Assembly (NCBI RefSeq): GCF_014651595.1
Contig: NZ_BMXE01000002.1
Location: 310,001-374,000, forward strand
Length of the DNA stretch: 64,000 nt
Source of the DNA: Pseudovibrio japonicus
Lineage (GTDB): Bacteria > Pseudomonadota > Alphaproteobacteria > Rhizobiales > Stappiaceae
Reading direction: 5' to 3'
The position numbers were made by a program, and so were the translations under genes. Below are positions 37,933-48,335 of this stretch, one piece after another. The notes under the pieces were generated by a model. The model searched no databases, had not been told where the DNA came from, and saw only the letters and a program-made list of their open reading frames with translations. Numbering within the stretch: the first letter of the stretch is position 1; each line of letters starts with the position of its first letter.

Positions 37933-38609
37933 TGACGACGAACCTTTCCTTTCTCACCCGGAACAGCGTCAGGGGCACGAAGATAGAGTGGGACCGGCGC
38001 CTTGTCCTGACGCTTTGCACCCTTACCAAGCTTCGCGATGTATTCAATTGAAGCAGCAGCAGCTTCGTTGCAAACACGTGAATTATCTATGCCCGCCGTG
38101 TTGGCAACCGCCTGTGCTGCAGAGCCTGCCAGTATAGTGTCAGCATCAATGCTGTGCGCAAGGTCTTTCACGGTAGAAATTCGGGCTTCCCCGATAGGAG
38201 CTCCGTTTTCATCGAAATTCTGGCAGTAGACTTCATTGCGGCGCGCATCCAGAACCACCAGAATCGGTTTCTTGACAAGAGCAGCGTCCAAAGCTTCATG
38301 CGCAATTGCAGCCAGCGTTGTGACCGAAACAACCGGCTTTTCGAGCACCAAACCAAACCCGCGCGCAATGGAGAGACCAACGCGAAGGCCGGTGAAGCTT
38401 CCCGGACCGACGTTCACAACAATCCGGTCCAGCGAGTTAAAGGTGGTTGAGGAGTCCGTCATGACACTCGCCACCATGCCCATGATGCGCTCGGCGTGGC
38501 CCCGTCCGAGATCTTCGCATTGGGAGACAATATCCTGCTTACTACCGTCATCGATTAAAACGGCGGCAGCACAGGTACTTAGTGCGGTATCAATAGCAAG
38601 CAACTTCAT
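37929..38609 (-). CDS. tsaB: tRNA threonylcarbamoyladenosine biosynthesis protein TsaB
   Basis: 226-aa ASKHA-fold partner of TsaD in t6A37 synthesis. MKLLAIDTALSTCAAAVLIDD and VNVGPGSFTGLRVGLSIARGFGLVL are the typical N-terminal and central motifs, and VVLDARRNEVYCQNFD follows. The C-terminal part is shorter and lacks a TsaD-type metal site, as expected. It precedes rimI with a 4-bp overlap. Confidence 0.95.
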   Translation of the reverse strand: MKLLAIDTALSTCAAAVLIDDGSKQDIVSQCEDLGRGHAERIMGMVASVMTDSSTTFNSLDRIVVNVGPGSFTGLRVGLSIARGFGLVLEKPVVSVTTLAAIAHEALDAALVKKPILVVLDARRNEVYCQNFDENGAPIGEARISTVKDLAHSIDADTILAGSAAQAVANTAGIDNSRVCNEAAAASIEYIAKLGKGAKRQDKAPVPLYLRAPDAVPGEKGKVRRQ

Positions 38610-38689
38610 TAGTTCGGCTTATCGTTAGGGTCGCGAATTGTCGAGCAACCAATTCGTTTAACACCCGGAGTATTTTTTTGCCTTGCAAC

Positions 38690-38714
38690 AAAAAGGGCAG
38701 CGTGTGCTGCCCTT
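38690..38714 (-). terminator. Rho-independent terminator after the nfu-type gene
   Basis: AAGGGCAGC and GCTGCCCTT pair over 9 bp with a 4-nt loop, followed by a T-run on the minus strand. It lies 26 nt after the NifU-like stop. Confidence 0.88.
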
Positions 38715-38740
38715 CTACAGAAGAATTAAATTAGCAGAAA

Positions 38741-39301
38741 CTAGATCTGTTTAACTTCTTGAACTTCTGGGATGAAATGCCTCATCAGGTTCTGAATGCC
38801 ATGGCTCAGGGTTGCTGTTGAAGACGGGCAACCGGCGCATGCCCCACGCATGGTCAGATATACGATACCCTCACGATATCCCCTGAATGTTATGTCGCCA
38901 CCATCCTGAGCAACAGCTGGACGCACACGGGTTTCCAGCAGTTCCTTGATCATGTTTACAGTCTCTTCGTCTTCCGCTTCGAAGAACTCTTCACCTGTAT
39001 CACCATCACCTGCTTCCTCACCTTGCAGGATCGGGGTGTCGGACATGAAGTTTTCCATGATCGCACCAAGAATGGCCGGGCGCATATGCTGCCAGTCAGT
39101 CTCATCCTTGGTTACGGTGATAAAGTCGTGACCGAAGAAGATGCCAACAACACCTGGAATAGAGAAAAGCTTTTCTGCCAGCGGAGAAACCGCAGCTTCC
39201 GCTGCCGAGCGGAAATCGCGTGTGCCTTCCGACAATACTACGCGGCCGGGCAGAAACTTCAGTGTTGCCGGGTTTGGTGTCGCTTCGGTCTGAATGAACA
39301 T
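38741..39301 (-). CDS. NifU-like Fe-S cluster scaffold (Nfu)
   Basis: 186 aa. The Nfu N-terminal domain is MFIQTEATPNPATLKFLPGR, with EKLFSIPGVVGIFFGHDFITVTK. The C-terminal NifU domain shows MRGACAGCPSSTATLSHGIQ with the cluster-binding CxxC at about residues 161-164. It carries and delivers [4Fe-4S] clusters to target enzymes, and MiaB nearby would be one kind of client. ATG 39301 was preferred over the upstream open frame. It sits upstream of tsaB and is closed by its own terminator. Confidence 0.94.
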   Translation of the reverse strand: MFIQTEATPNPATLKFLPGRVVLSEGTRDFRSAAEAAVSPLAEKLFSIPGVVGIFFGHDFITVTKDETDWQHMRPAILGAIMENFMSDTPILQGEEAGDGDTGEEFFEAEDEETVNMIKELLETRVRPAVAQDGGDITFRGYREGIVYLTMRGACAGCPSSTATLSHGIQNLMRHFIPEVQEVKQI

Positions 39302-39431
39302 GGTTTTGTTTCCGATTTTTCTTGCCAAAGAGTGTTCTTAAGCAGTTGCAGCACAGTTTACACTACTTAACTTACAGCACTCAATGCATCAGCAATGTCT
39401 GTTTTCTTTTCTATATGATAGGTAATCCTGA

Positions 39432-39926
39432 TCAGGCAAGGGCATCCAGCGCATCATCGTCCAAATTACCTGGTACGATGGTGGTGGGAATCGGGAAGGT
39501 TCCCGCCGATTTACCCGCTATGGATGAAACCAGAGGACCCGGTCCTTCTTTGCTGGTTCCTGCCGCCAGAACAAGAATCGCGATATCCGCGTCTTCGTCA
39601 ATCAGAGCTATAATCTCATCTGACTGGTGCCCTTCGCGCACAACCAGTTCCGGTTCTGTACGGGCCGCTGCTCTTACCTGTTCAGCAGCTTTTGCCAGGA
39701 TTGTGTCTGCATTATCACGCGCTTCCTGGCGCATGATATCCTCAACCCCCAGCCAATGCTGGAAGTTTCCAGGGGCAATCACATAGAGCAAGAGAACGAC
39801 GCCGCCAGTACGGGCCGCCCGTTTTGCGGCGTAAACGATGGCTCTACCACATTCCGGTGTGCCGTCGACGACAACCAGAAACTTTCGGTGGTGACCTTCT
39901 TCATTACTTTTACGAATAGCTACCAT
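39432..39926 (-). CDS. Universal stress protein (UspA family)
   Basis: 164-aa cytoplasmic protein. KFLVVVDGTPECGRAIVYAAKRAARTGGVVLLLYVI opens the fold. LVVREGHQSDEIIALIDEDADIAILVLAAGTSKEGPGPLVSSIAGK has a G-x2-x9-type ATP-binding pattern that is only partly conserved. The C-terminal FPIPTTIVPGNL matches the usual last strand. It is 93 bp downstream of hslU on the same strand. Confidence 0.9.
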   Translation of the reverse strand: MVAIRKSNEEGHHRKFLVVVDGTPECGRAIVYAAKRAARTGGVVLLLYVIAPGNFQHWLGVEDIMRQEARDNADTILAKAAEQVRAAARTEPELVVREGHQSDEIIALIDEDADIAILVLAAGTSKEGPGPLVSSIAGKSAGTFPIPTTIVPGNLDDDALDALA

Positions 39927-40019
39927 GGAGGTATGCTGCCACTTGCGGTGGTAGGCGGCAAGTATTTTTCCTTGCCACTTACCGCCAGGTTTTCATTTTC
40001 GAGCTGATTATTGAGTCAG

Positions 40020-41324
40020 TTAGAGGATGAACTGAGACAAATCGACGTTCTTGGCCAACTCGCTGACGTTCGACTTCACGTAGTCAGCATCAATCGTGAC
40101 TTGCTCACCAGACTGGTCTGGCGCGGTGAAGGAGATTTCATCCAGCACACGTTCCATTACAGTCTGCAAGCGCCGCGCACCGATGTTCTCAACGGTCGCG
40201 TTCAGATCCACCGCAATGTTGGCGATTTCGTCAATCGCATCCTTGGTAAACTCAATTGAGACCTCTTCAGTTCCCATCAATGCAACATACTGCTTGATCA
40301 GGCTTGCCTCCGTGTCCGTCAGGATCTTCACAAAGTCCTCTTTGGTCAGAGCTTTAAGCTCGACACGGATCGGCAGACGGCCCTGAAGTTCCGGCAGCAG
40401 ATCAGATGGCTTTGAAACGTGGAACGCACCAGACGCGATGAACAGAACATGGTCGGTTTTCACCGGGCCGTACTTTGTTGAAACAACAGTGCCTTCAATC
40501 AACGGCAAAAGGTCACGCTGCACACCCTCACGGGACACATCACCGCCACCGCGGCCGTCTTTTCCGCAGATCTTGTCGACCTCATCAAGGAACACAATGC
40601 CGGAATCTTCAACCCGTGCGATTGCTTCCTGTGTGATCTTTTCTTCGTCAAGAAGCTTGTCGGATTCTTCCGCCAGCAGAACCTTATGACTTTCTTTGAC
40701 GCTGGTGCGCTTTGGCTTGGTTTGGCCACCAAAGGCCTTGCCCAGCATATCAGAGATGTTCATGACGCCGACGCTGCTTCCTGGCATGCCCGGAATATCA
40801 AAGCTTGGCATCTGCGGGGAGGAGCGAACCTCGATTTCGATTTCTTTTTCGTCGAGTTCCCCTTCACGCAGCTTCTTGCGGAAGGTATCGCGGGTGGCCG
40901 GGCTTGCGTTGTTGCCGACCAGCGCATCCAGAACGCGTTCTTCAGCTAAGACATGCGCTTTCGCTTCCACGTCCTTGCGGCTTTGCTCGCGGACCAGAGC
41001 GATACTGGATTCCACCAGATCACGGATGATCTGCTCCACATCGCGGCCCACATACCCGACTTCGGTAAACTTGGTAGCTTCAACTTTCGTGAAAGGAGCA
41101 TTCGCAAGCTTAGCCAAACGACGAGAGATCTCTGTCTTACCAACACCGGTTGGTCCGATCATCAGAATGTTCTTTGGCTGAACTTCTTCGCGCAGGCCTT
41201 CATCCAACTGCTGGCGGCGCCATCTGTTGCGCAGTGCAATTGCAACTGCGCGTTTTGCGTCATGCTGGCCGATGATGTAGCGATCAAGTTCACTAACGAT
41301 TTCCCGTGGAGAGAAATTTGTCAT
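40020..41324 (-). CDS. hslU: ATP-dependent protease ATPase subunit HslU
   Basis: 434-aa AAA+ unfoldase of the HslUV protease. It starts [37 protein letters not shown]. Walker [11 protein letters not shown] is at about residues 54-63, the I-domain holds charged stretches about residues 110-240, and Walker [11 protein letters not shown] is present. The C-terminal tail NVDLSQFIL is the HslV-docking end. It follows a DUF2157-like gene by 11 bp, and the hslV partner is 1.2 kb upstream, so the pair is interrupted. Confidence 0.97.
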   Translation of the reverse strand: MTNFSPREIVSELDRYIIGQHDAKRAVAIALRNRWRRQQLDEGLREEVQPKNILMIGPTGVGKTEISRRLAKLANAPFTKVEATKFTEVGYVGRDVEQIIRDLVESSIALVREQSRKDVEAKAHVLAEERVLDALVGNNASPATRDTFRKKLREGELDEKEIEIEVRSSPQMPSFDIPGMPGSSVGVMNISDMLGKAFGGQTKPKRTSVKESHKVLLAEESDKLLDEEKITQEAIARVEDSGIVFLDEVDKICGKDGRGGGDVSREGVQRDLLPLIEGTVVSTKYGPVKTDHVLFIASGAFHVSKPSDLLPELQGRLPIRVELKALTKEDFVKILTDTEASLIKQYVALMGTEEVSIEFTKDAIDEIANIAVDLNATVENIGARRLQTVMERVLDEISFTAPDQSGEQVTIDADYVKSNVSELAKNVDLSQFIL

Positions 41325-41335
41325 TTTCTTACTTT

Positions 41336-42397
41336 CTAGTTCCGGATAGGTGGCAGATATGTAGTGAGTTTGGTTCCTGCAAGAGGGCGCATGACGATCC
41401 GCCGCGCCGCGTTCCAGCCTGAACCGAGTAGCAAGACAAAACTCCCAAGTAATACAAGGGAGATAGCAGTTAGTTGTAATTCCGAAAAGTCGGCGGGCTC
41501 CAGCAAATAGCCGAGGGCAAAACCGAGGTAGCTCAGGGCAGCAACCAGCATTGCACGTCGATCAACAATCAATGCGACGACACCAAACGCCAAAATGACT
41601 GCGATGGAAACCAGCGCATAGGCTTCTGTTTGCTCCGCAGTGTACATCCGGCTGAGGATGGAATGGACGATGAGCGGTGCTGCAAGCAGGTGAAGCCAAA
41701 AGGCTTTGTCTGTATTGAGCGTTTCGCGGGCCGTGTCTTTGCTATCAAAGTACATTGCGCAGGCAAAAGCAAATAAACCGCAAACCAGCGTGACCCAGGG
41801 AAAGTAGTCCAGAATTCGCGCATCAGTCGCGAGGGTCAATGCCCCGACAATCAAGCCCATTACTCCTGCGACGATGACTGTCAGTGTGATTGGCACCTTG
41901 AAGCGCCAGTAAAACAAGGAGGCACCAGCCAGCGCAAAGATTGACCCCAACATGATCTGAATGGTTTCAGAGTTCTGATTCAAGGGGTTGGATGTGAACA
42001 GGCTAAAGCCAACCATCGCAATCGCTCCCCCGAACAGTCCTGTCAGCAGGATAGAGGGCAGGGCGAGCTTCTTGATCTTGGTGAACCATTCGGCCATAGC
42101 CCAAGAGATAATCGCGGCAGCACCGGCTACAGCTGCTGCCGGCATGCCGCCTTGTGACAGCGGTTCATTCAAGCCAATGATATAGCCTGAAAACAGGATT
42201 AAAATGCCGAGGCTGATGAAGATATCGTGAAAACCTCGGGTAAACCGGACTTCTTCTGGATCATGAAGGTTCTCAGCGGCTTGCTGTGCTTGGATATTTT
42301 CTGCTTGCAGTTTCAAATAGGAGACGAGCTTATCAGCTTGATCTGCGCTGATAATTCCAGCGGAGACGGCTCCGGTAAGGGCTGCTCTTGATATCAT
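41336..42397 (-). CDS. DUF2157-like polytopic membrane protein
   Basis: 353 aa with an N-terminal soluble helical region (residues 1-55, [30 protein letters not shown]) like the DUF2157 domain. Eight or more TM helices follow. No catalytic motif is visible. It sits between hslV and hslU, with 11 bp to hslU and 140 bp to hslV, so it is probably co-transcribed with hslU. Its function is unknown, and heat-shock or envelope stress involvement is an inference from position only. Confidence 0.82.
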   Translation of the reverse strand: MISRAALTGAVSAGIISADQADKLVSYLKLQAENIQAQQAAENLHDPEEVRFTRGFHDIFISLGILILFSGYIIGLNEPLSQGGMPAAAVAGAAAIISWAMAEWFTKIKKLALPSILLTGLFGGAIAMVGFSLFTSNPLNQNSETIQIMLGSIFALAGASLFYWRFKVPITLTVIVAGVMGLIVGALTLATDARILDYFPWVTLVCGLFAFACAMYFDSKDTARETLNTDKAFWLHLLAAPLIVHSILSRMYTAEQTEAYALVSIAVILAFGVVALIVDRRAMLVAALSYLGFALGYLLEPADFSELQLTAISLVLLGSFVLLLGSGWNAARRIVMRPLAGTKLTTYLPPIRN

Positions 42398-42537
42398 CAG
42401 ATCCTCATTAAATCCGAATGGGGCAATAAAAGCGTCAAGTATCCTCGGCTTAGCAAGTCAAGCTGATCTAAACATGTCTTGCATACAGAACTGGAGATCG
42501 AAATTCACTGACCTCCAGTTGTTTCTTGCAGTAAGTG

Positions 42538-43086
42538 TCACTCTGTGTCGAGGGACTCAATAGTGACATTGCTGTTTGTGTAGACGCAGATTTCGGCTGC
42601 AATTGCCATAGACTTGCGGCAGATCTCTTCTGCAGTCAGGTCCATGTCAACCAGCGCTCGTGCTGCTGACAGCGCATAGTTGCCGCCGGAGCCAATGCCC
42701 ATCACGCCATTTTCTGGCTGCAGAACATCGCCGGTTCCAGTCAGGACCAGTGAATCTTTCTTATCGGCAACAAGCATCATCGCTTCCAGACGCCGGAGAT
42801 AGCGATCGGTCCGCCAGTCCTTTGCCAGTTCAACACATGCCCGCATCAGCTGATCCGGGTATTGTTCCAGCTTGGCCTCAAGGCGTTCAAACAGCGTGAA
42901 TGCATCAGCTGTAGCGCCTGCAAAGCCTGCAATGACCTGGCCACCCGCCAATGGACGGACTTTACGAGCGGTGCCTTTGATGACAGTCGATCCAAGAGAT
43001 ACCTGACCATCTCCAGCAATTACGACTCTGCCATCTTTGCGCACGGTCAAGATGGTTGTGCCGTGCCACTGTTCAGGTTCACTCAT
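42538..43086 (-). CDS. hslV: ATP-dependent protease subunit HslV
   Basis: 182-aa threonine peptidase. The pro-sequence MSEPEQWHG precedes the catalytic Thr10 ([23 protein letters not shown]). [28 protein letters not shown] and [17 protein letters not shown] are the standard core. It forms a dodecamer that pairs with HslU. The partner gene is separated by the DUF2157-like gene. Confidence 0.97.
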   Translation of the reverse strand: MSEPEQWHGTTILTVRKDGRVVIAGDGQVSLGSTVIKGTARKVRPLAGGQVIAGFAGATADAFTLFERLEAKLEQYPDQLMRACVELAKDWRTDRYLRRLEAMMLVADKKDSLVLTGTGDVLQPENGVMGIGSGGNYALSAARALVDMDLTAEEICRKSMAIAAEICVYTNSNVTIESLDTE

Positions 43087-43210
43087 TCAATCTTCTCCAG
43101 AGTTAAATTGGCAGCAGAGCAAACTTCCGCGCAACCCAATTTCAAATTTGTGTCTGCGGTCTTATGTATGTAGTCCTTTGCTCATTGCAAATGCGGTAGG
43201 CCAAAAAAAC

Positions 43211-43801
43211 TCAGTTATCCTGCAGCTTTACATGACTTGCCTCGCTCACGAAGCGGTCAACCATCTTGTGCAATCGTTTGATCTGGTGGTCTTTTGTGAG
43301 GTCGCCATTTTCATCGAAGGATTTACCTGCAAAGTTAATGGAAATCATTTCCGGCAGCACAAGGCAACCCAGAGACACTTCCATAATCGTCCGCAGGTGC
43401 ATCAACCCGCGCAAAGAACCGTGAGCGCCGGGTGAGGCACCGCCAACGGCATAGATGGATGTATGGAAGACTTCGAGCGGCTCTTCCTCCGGCATCTGGA
43501 TGCGGCTGATCCAATCCAATGTATTTTTAAGCAGCGGCGTGATCGATGAATTATATTCGGGGCTTGCGATAAAGATCCCATGGTGGGTCTCGATGAGCTT
43601 TCTAAGCTTGTAGACATTCTCCGGAATGCCGGTCTCATCCTCCAGATCGCCATCGTAAATAGGGAGCGGATAGTCGGCGAGGCTGATCTTTGTGACATCG
43701 GCATTCGCGACTGTCAGGTGTTTTGCCACCAGATCTGCCAGCATCTGGTTATAGGACCCTTTCCGCGTTGAACCTGAAAACACGAGTATCTTGGGCTTCA
43801 T
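43211..43801 (-). CDS. NADPH-dependent FMN reductase family protein
   Basis: 196-aa flavodoxin-fold oxidoreductase. ILVFSGSTRKGSYNQMLADLVAKHL is the FMN phosphate loop, and IFIASPEYNSSITPLLKNTLDWISR with GGASPGAHGSLRGLMHLRTIM complete the family signature (GSxR-x8-N, PEYN). Enzymes of this group reduce FMN, quinones, chromate or azo dyes. It is upstream of hslV by 124 bp on the same strand. Confidence 0.92.
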   Translation of the reverse strand: MKPKILVFSGSTRKGSYNQMLADLVAKHLTVANADVTKISLADYPLPIYDGDLEDETGIPENVYKLRKLIETHHGIFIASPEYNSSITPLLKNTLDWISRIQMPEEEPLEVFHTSIYAVGGASPGAHGSLRGLMHLRTIMEVSLGCLVLPEMISINFAGKSFDENGDLTKDHQIKRLHKMVDRFVSEASHVKLQDN

Positions 43802-43959
43802 AAAACTATCCTTACAACGTGGCTCAGCACGCTTTCGCGCTGAAGTGTGACGATCTGAAATAATGTCGACACGTAGAATATCACATAGTATCCAAGCGGA
43901 AGGTTTATGAAAGACGCGTGGTTTTACAAGTTAACAACTTAAGGTTTTACGCAGAAAAA

Positions 43960-44565
43960 TCAGAAGGGCTTACGGAAGATCCAGATACGGGCAGGAGGGA
44001 TATTCTTTACGATCCATCCGGTTTTCGACCAGGTGAACATTTTTGATCTCAGTGTCACCGGGGAGATCAGAGAATACGAGAACTGGATGAACGGGGCCCC
44101 TGGTCGCATGAGCTTAAACGCGTCATGAAGGCATTTGAGCCGGCTTTCCATAGGTCTGGCAACCAATGGCAGGCTGGATACAACAGCGCAGAGAGAGTTT
44201 GGTGCAATGTGCTCCAGGCTTGGGCGCATGTTATAGGCATCACCTTGCACCACATTCAGATCCCCGAATTTTTCAGTAAGAAGCTCACAGAAGTCCGGGC
44301 TGTATTCCAGACAAGTCAGACGTTCTTTGGTAACGCCGGCGTCCAGAATAGCTTTTGTGACCGGGCCAGTGCCGGGACCAAGCTCCAATACGGGATTCTC
44401 TGAATTTGCTGGAACGAACTCTGCCATTCTCTGGGCGAGAACGGGACCTGACGGGGTCACCGCTCCGGTCGTGAGCGGTGCTTCCACCCACGCCCGGAGA
44501 AACTTGGAAGGTTCACGAAATCTGCTAATGGCATTTTCTGCCAGTGACCGAGTTTCGTAGAACAT
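43960..44565 (-). CDS. Class I SAM-dependent methyltransferase, PmtA-like (phosphatidylethanolamine N-methyltransferase)
   Basis: 201 aa. The SAM motif LELGPGTGPVTKAILDAG is at about residues 60-77, and SSLPLVARPMESRLKCLHDAFKLMRPGAPFIQFSYSLISP is close to alphaproteobacterial PmtA, which methylates phosphatidylethanolamine to phosphatidylcholine. The N-terminal FLRAWVEAPLTTGAVTPSGPVLAQRMAEFV is also PmtA/rRNA-dimethylase-like. Ribosome binding site GGAGAG precedes ATG 44565. It follows dnaJ by 66 bp, an order I recall in Rhizobiales. Confidence 0.85.
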   Translation of the reverse strand: MFYETRSLAENAISRFREPSKFLRAWVEAPLTTGAVTPSGPVLAQRMAEFVPANSENPVLELGPGTGPVTKAILDAGVTKERLTCLEYSPDFCELLTEKFGDLNVVQGDAYNMRPSLEHIAPNSLCAVVSSLPLVARPMESRLKCLHDAFKLMRPGAPFIQFSYSLISPVTLRSKMFTWSKTGWIVKNIPPARIWIFRKPF

Positions 44566-44631
44566 TCAACTCTCCGTAGTAACAACAAAGCTTCCTACTG
44601 AGATATTACTGTTTGATGGCGTTTTAAAGAG

Positions 44632-45759
44632 CTAAGCCTTGAAGTTCTCTAAAAAATCTTTGGCCTTGGCAAAAAAGCCCGTAGACTCAGGATGATTTTC
44701 TCCAGAAGACTCACCTTCAAACTCTGAAAGAAGCTCGCGCTGCCTTTTGGTAAGGTTCGTAGGTGTCTCTACGGCAACCTGAATATACATGTCGCCTTTC
44801 TGGTTAGACCGCATGATCGGCATGCCTTTGCCACGCAGTCTGAACTGTTTTCCGGTCTGCGTGCTTTCAGGAACCTTCACACGTGCTGTGTTGCCATCCA
44901 AGGCAGGAACCTCAAACTGACCACCCAGCGCAGCGGTTGTCATAGAAATTGGCACCCGGCAGAAGATATCAGCTCCATCACGCTGGAAGAACTCGTGCGG
45001 ACGGATGGACAGGAAGATATAAAGATCACCTGCTGGTCCGCCGCGTGCACCTGCCTCGCCTTCGCCAGACAAGCGGATGCGTGTTCCGTCTTCGATGCCA
45101 GCTGGGATGTTGACGGAAAGCGTGCGCTCTTTTGTGGTCCGGCCCGTACCGCCACAGCTGTCACACGGATCGGTAATGACTTCACCGCGCCCCTGACAGG
45201 TTGGGCAGGTGCGCTCCATTGTGAAGAAGCCTTGAGCTGCTCTTACGCGTCCGGCACCGCCACAGGTTGGGCAGGTGGATGGACGGGTTCCAGACTTGGC
45301 ACCGGAGCCACCGCAAGGTTCACAGGTTACGGAAGTTGGAACTTCAATCTCGACGGATTTGCCTTCGTAAGCCTCTTCCAGTGAGACTTCGAGGTTATAG
45401 CGCAAGTCAGCACCGCGTTCGCGGCCAGAGCCACGACGGCCACCGCCGCCGCCAAAGAACTCGTCGAAAATGTCTGCCATGGAGGATGCAAAGTCGCCCG
45501 GACCAGCTCCACCGCCACCACCAAAGCCGCCGTTTTCAAAGGCTGCATGGCCAAATCGATCGTAGGCAGCGCGCTTTTGCGGGTCTTTCAGGGTTTCGTA
45601 AGCTTCGCTTACTTCCTTAAAGTTTGCTTCCGCTTCATCATCACCTGGATTGCGGTCCGGATGGTATTTCATCGCAAGTTTGCGATAAGCGCTCTTAAGT
45701 GCCTTTTCGTCGACCTCCCGTGCTACCCCCAGCACCTCATAGTAGTCGCGTTTAGACAT
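44632..45759 (-). CDS. dnaJ: Chaperone DnaJ
   Basis: 375-aa Hsp40. The J domain has [14 protein letters not shown] with the HPD triad. A Gly/Phe-rich region follows ([20 protein letters not shown], about residues 73-92). Four CxxCxGxG zinc motifs are present: [30 protein letters not shown] and [10 protein letters not shown]. The C-terminal substrate-binding region continues to ENFKA. It is downstream of dnaK with a 353-bp gap. Confidence 0.97.
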   Translation of the reverse strand: MSKRDYYEVLGVAREVDEKALKSAYRKLAMKYHPDRNPGDDEAEANFKEVSEAYETLKDPQKRAAYDRFGHAAFENGGFGGGGGAGPGDFASSMADIFDEFFGGGGGRRGSGRERGADLRYNLEVSLEEAYEGKSVEIEVPTSVTCEPCGGSGAKSGTRPSTCPTCGGAGRVRAAQGFFTMERTCPTCQGRGEVITDPCDSCGGTGRTTKERTLSVNIPAGIEDGTRIRLSGEGEAGARGGPAGDLYIFLSIRPHEFFQRDGADIFCRVPISMTTAALGGQFEVPALDGNTARVKVPESTQTGKQFRLRGKGMPIMRSNQKGDMYIQVAVETPTNLTKRQRELLSEFEGESSGENHPESTGFFAKAKDFLENFKA

Positions 45760-46112
45760 TATGAAATAAGCTCCAAAGACGTGATGTCTATCTGTGTTTT
45801 GAAGTCTCAGGAGAACATTAGCTCAGCCCGAGGTACTCTGTGGCAGTCGTAGTTCATTCATGCTTTGCAGCGAACTAACTTACGGACCGCTCTCATCTTC
45901 AAAACAAAACTGTTTACTGTTCCGCTGAAATTCAAGGTGCAGCTATCAGCACAGCGCGCACATTTCCAGCTCCCCATATGTAGGAAGCAGCGCTCTCGAA
46001 TGCAATTGCACCCAAAAGGCAACCTTTAACTCAGATCTTCCATACCGTTGGGAAATACTTCAATAAAGTTTACCTCGCAAGCCCGTTAGAGCTCGCGAGG
46101 TAAAAGTATTAG
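45760..46112. other. dnaK-dnaJ intergenic region
   Basis: 353 bp with no gene. A perfect 10-bp hairpin sits just past dnaK (46069-46104). I saw no second CTTG-N18-CTTATAT element before dnaJ. The gap is large for a dnaK-dnaJ pair, so dnaJ may have its own promoter. Confidence 0.55.
46069..46104 (-). terminator. Hairpin after dnaK
   Basis: TTTACCTCGC and GCGAGGTAAA are exact inverse copies around a 16-nt loop that itself can pair weakly (AGC/GCT). The minus-strand continuation is CTTTATTG. It begins 9 nt after the dnaK stop and probably terminates partially before dnaJ. Confidence 0.78.
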
Positions 46113-48032
46113 TTAGCTGGACTTTTTGTTGTCGTCGTCACGAACTTCTTCGAAGTCGGCATCAACAACATCGTCAACAGGCTTTGGCTCACCTTCGCCT
46201 TCAGCGGCGTCTTCGCCAGCTTCAGCCTGAGCGTCCTTGTACATTGCTTCACCAAGCTTCATGGAAGCTTCAGCAAGTGCCTGTGTCTTCGCTGTAATAT
46301 CTTCGAGGTCTTCACCTTCGAGAGACTGCTTCAGAGCTGCAAGAGCGCTTTCGATAGCTGACTTGTCTTCTTCAGAGACCTTATCGCCGTACTCTTTCAA
46401 AGACTTCTCGGTGGAGTGGTGCAGTGCTTCACCCTGGTTTTTCGCTTCAACCAGTTCCTTACGCTTCTTGTCTTCTTCAGCGTGGGATTCAGCGTCTTTC
46501 ACCATCTGCTCGATGTCGGTGTCGGACAGACCACCAGATGCCTGAATGCGGATCTGCTGTTCTTTACCGGTGCCCTTATCCTTAGCGGATACGTTCACGA
46601 TACCGTTTGCATCGATGTCGAAGGCAACTTCAACCTGAGGCACACCGCGTGGTGCTGGTGGGATACCAACCAGATCAAACTGACCGAGGATCTTGTTGTC
46701 CGCAGCCATTTCACGTTCACCCTGGAAGACGCGGATGGTCACTGCAGTCTGATTGTCTTCAGCTGTAGAGAACACTTGGCCCTTCTTGGTTGGGATTGTG
46801 GTGTTGCGGTCGATCAGACGTGTGAACACGCCACCAAGGGTTTCGATACCGAGGGACAGCGGAGTAACGTCGAGAAGCAGAACGTCTTTAACATCACCCT
46901 GCAGAACGCCAGCCTGAATTGCTGCACCCATTGCAACAACTTCGTCCGGGTTCACGCCTTTGTGCGGGTCTTTACCGAAGAACTGTTTAACAACTTCCTG
47001 AACCTTAGGCATACGGGTCATACCACCGACGAGAACAACCTCGTCGACTTCACCAGCTGCCAGACCTGCGTCTTTCAGTGCTGCTTTCATTGGCGCAACG
47101 GTACGCTGTACCAGATCGTCAACGAGCTGCTCGAACTTCGCACGGGTCAGTTTCAAGGTAAGGTGCTTAGGACCGGAAGCGTCTGCAGTGATGAACGGCA
47201 GGTTGATTTCGGTCTGGGAAGAAGAGGACAGCTCGATCTTCGCTTTTTCAGCAGCTTCTTTCAGACGCTGCAGAGCAAGCTTATCGTTCTTCAGGTCAAT
47301 GCCCTGTTCTTTCTTGAACTCAGCTGCGAGGTAGTCAACCAAGCGCATGTCGAAGTCTTCACCACCGAGGAAGGTGTCACCGTTGGTGGACTTCACTTCA
47401 AATACGCCGTCGCCGATTTCCAGGATGGAAACGTCGAAGGTACCACCACCAAGGTCGTAAACTGCGATGGTCTTACCATCGTTTTTGTCCATGCCGTATG
47501 CAAGGGCAGCAGCAGTTGGCTCGTTGATGATACGCAGAACTTCAAGACCAGCGATCTTACCGGCATCTTTGGTTGCCTGACGCTGTGCATCGTTGAAGTA
47601 TGCAGGAACGGTAATAACAGCCTGAGTTACATTCTCACCGAGGAAGCTCTCAGCTGTTTCTTTCATCTTCTGCAGGATGAAAGCAGAAACCTGGGATGGG
47701 GAGTACTTCTCACCCTCAGCTTCAACCCATGCGTCGCCATTGTCGGCTTTTACGATTTCGTATGGGACGAGCTTTTTGTCTTTTGCAACGGTCGGATCAT
47801 CAAAACGACGACCGATCAGACGCTTCACAGCAAACAGAGTGTCTGTTGGGTTGGTTACAGCCTGACGCTTTGCTGGCTGGCCTACAAGGCGCTCGCCATC
47901 ATCACTAAAAGCAACCATAGAAGGGGTAGTACGCGCACCTTCTGCGTTTTCGATTACCTTAGCGTCTTTGCCGTCCATTACAGATACGCACGAATTTGTC
48001 GTGCCGAGGTCGATACCAATGACCTTTGCCAT
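46113..48032 (-). CDS. dnaK: Chaperone DnaK (Hsp70)
   Basis: 639-aa chaperone. [21 protein letters not shown] starts the ATPase domain, [14 protein letters not shown] and [38 protein letters not shown] follow. The substrate domain begins [13 protein letters not shown]. The C-terminal tail is acidic ([19 protein letters not shown]). ATG 48032 with AAAGGAGAG upstream was chosen over the longer open frame. A strong alphaproteobacterial heat-shock promoter lies about 135-165 bp upstream. Confidence 0.98.
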   Translation of the reverse strand: MAKVIGIDLGTTNSCVSVMDGKDAKVIENAEGARTTPSMVAFSDDGERLVGQPAKRQAVTNPTDTLFAVKRLIGRRFDDPTVAKDKKLVPYEIVKADNGDAWVEAEGEKYSPSQVSAFILQKMKETAESFLGENVTQAVITVPAYFNDAQRQATKDAGKIAGLEVLRIINEPTAAALAYGMDKNDGKTIAVYDLGGGTFDVSILEIGDGVFEVKSTNGDTFLGGEDFDMRLVDYLAAEFKKEQGIDLKNDKLALQRLKEAAEKAKIELSSSSQTEINLPFITADASGPKHLTLKLTRAKFEQLVDDLVQRTVAPMKAALKDAGLAAGEVDEVVLVGGMTRMPKVQEVVKQFFGKDPHKGVNPDEVVAMGAAIQAGVLQGDVKDVLLLDVTPLSLGIETLGGVFTRLIDRNTTIPTKKGQVFSTAEDNQTAVTIRVFQGEREMAADNKILGQFDLVGIPPAPRGVPQVEVAFDIDANGIVNVSAKDKGTGKEQQIRIQASGGLSDTDIEQMVKDAESHAEEDKKRKELVEAKNQGEALHHSTEKSLKEYGDKVSEEDKSAIESALAALKQSLEGEDLEDITAKTQALAEASMKLGEAMYKDAQAEAGEDAAEGEGEPKPVDDVVDADFEEVRDDDNKKSS

Positions 48033-48166
48033 GTTTTCACTCTCCTTTCGGCAGACCGCCCGAACCCCGAAGGCCTTCGGATTATGTCGGATCAGTTTCC
48101 AACCGGTCCCCAGTACATTGCACTTGCATGTGTTGTCGCAAACACGCAAGAAAACTTCAATTGGCT

Positions 48167-48195
48167 ATATAAGAGGGGTGCTCTGCCCCTGCAAG
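48167..48195 (-). promoter_or_regulatory. Heat-shock (RpoH-type) promoter of dnaK
   Basis: On the minus strand CTTG (48192-48195) is separated by 18 bp from CTTATATAGC (-10, beginning 48173). This agrees with the alphaproteobacterial heat-shock consensus CTTG-N17/18-CYTATNTNNG, with one mismatch at the last position. Transcription would start near 48158, giving a leader of about 125 nt that contains a 14-bp palindrome, CCGAAGGCCTTCGG (48067-48080). Confidence 0.8.
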
Positions 48196-48335
48196 GGACA
48201 GGACTGTATATATCGACACAAGACCTAACCGAAGCCAATTTCTGAGTTAAGAAACCGAAATTTTCTTTGGAAAACCAGCGGAAACGCCCCGCTGTTGCGC
48301 CCGTTTGCCAACGTTCCCCAAAGTTACCCCTATTT

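Noticed and set aside
43087-43210. Heat-shock promoter before hslV
   Set aside because: No CTTG with a correctly spaced CYTATNT was found; a TTTGAAAT is present but without a partner element.
48169-48195. E. coli-type sigma-32 promoter (CTTGAAA...CCCCAT) before dnaK
   Set aside because: The -10 CCCC is present, but the spacer does not fit; the alphaproteobacterial CTTG-N18-CTTATAT reading fits better and was reported instead.
46416-48245. A 609-codon open frame on the plus strand across dnaK
   Set aside because: It is the exact antisense shadow of dnaK; it has no ribosome binding site, no domain, and an amino acid make-up rich in Cys, His and Asn, as expected for a reverse frame of a conserved gene.
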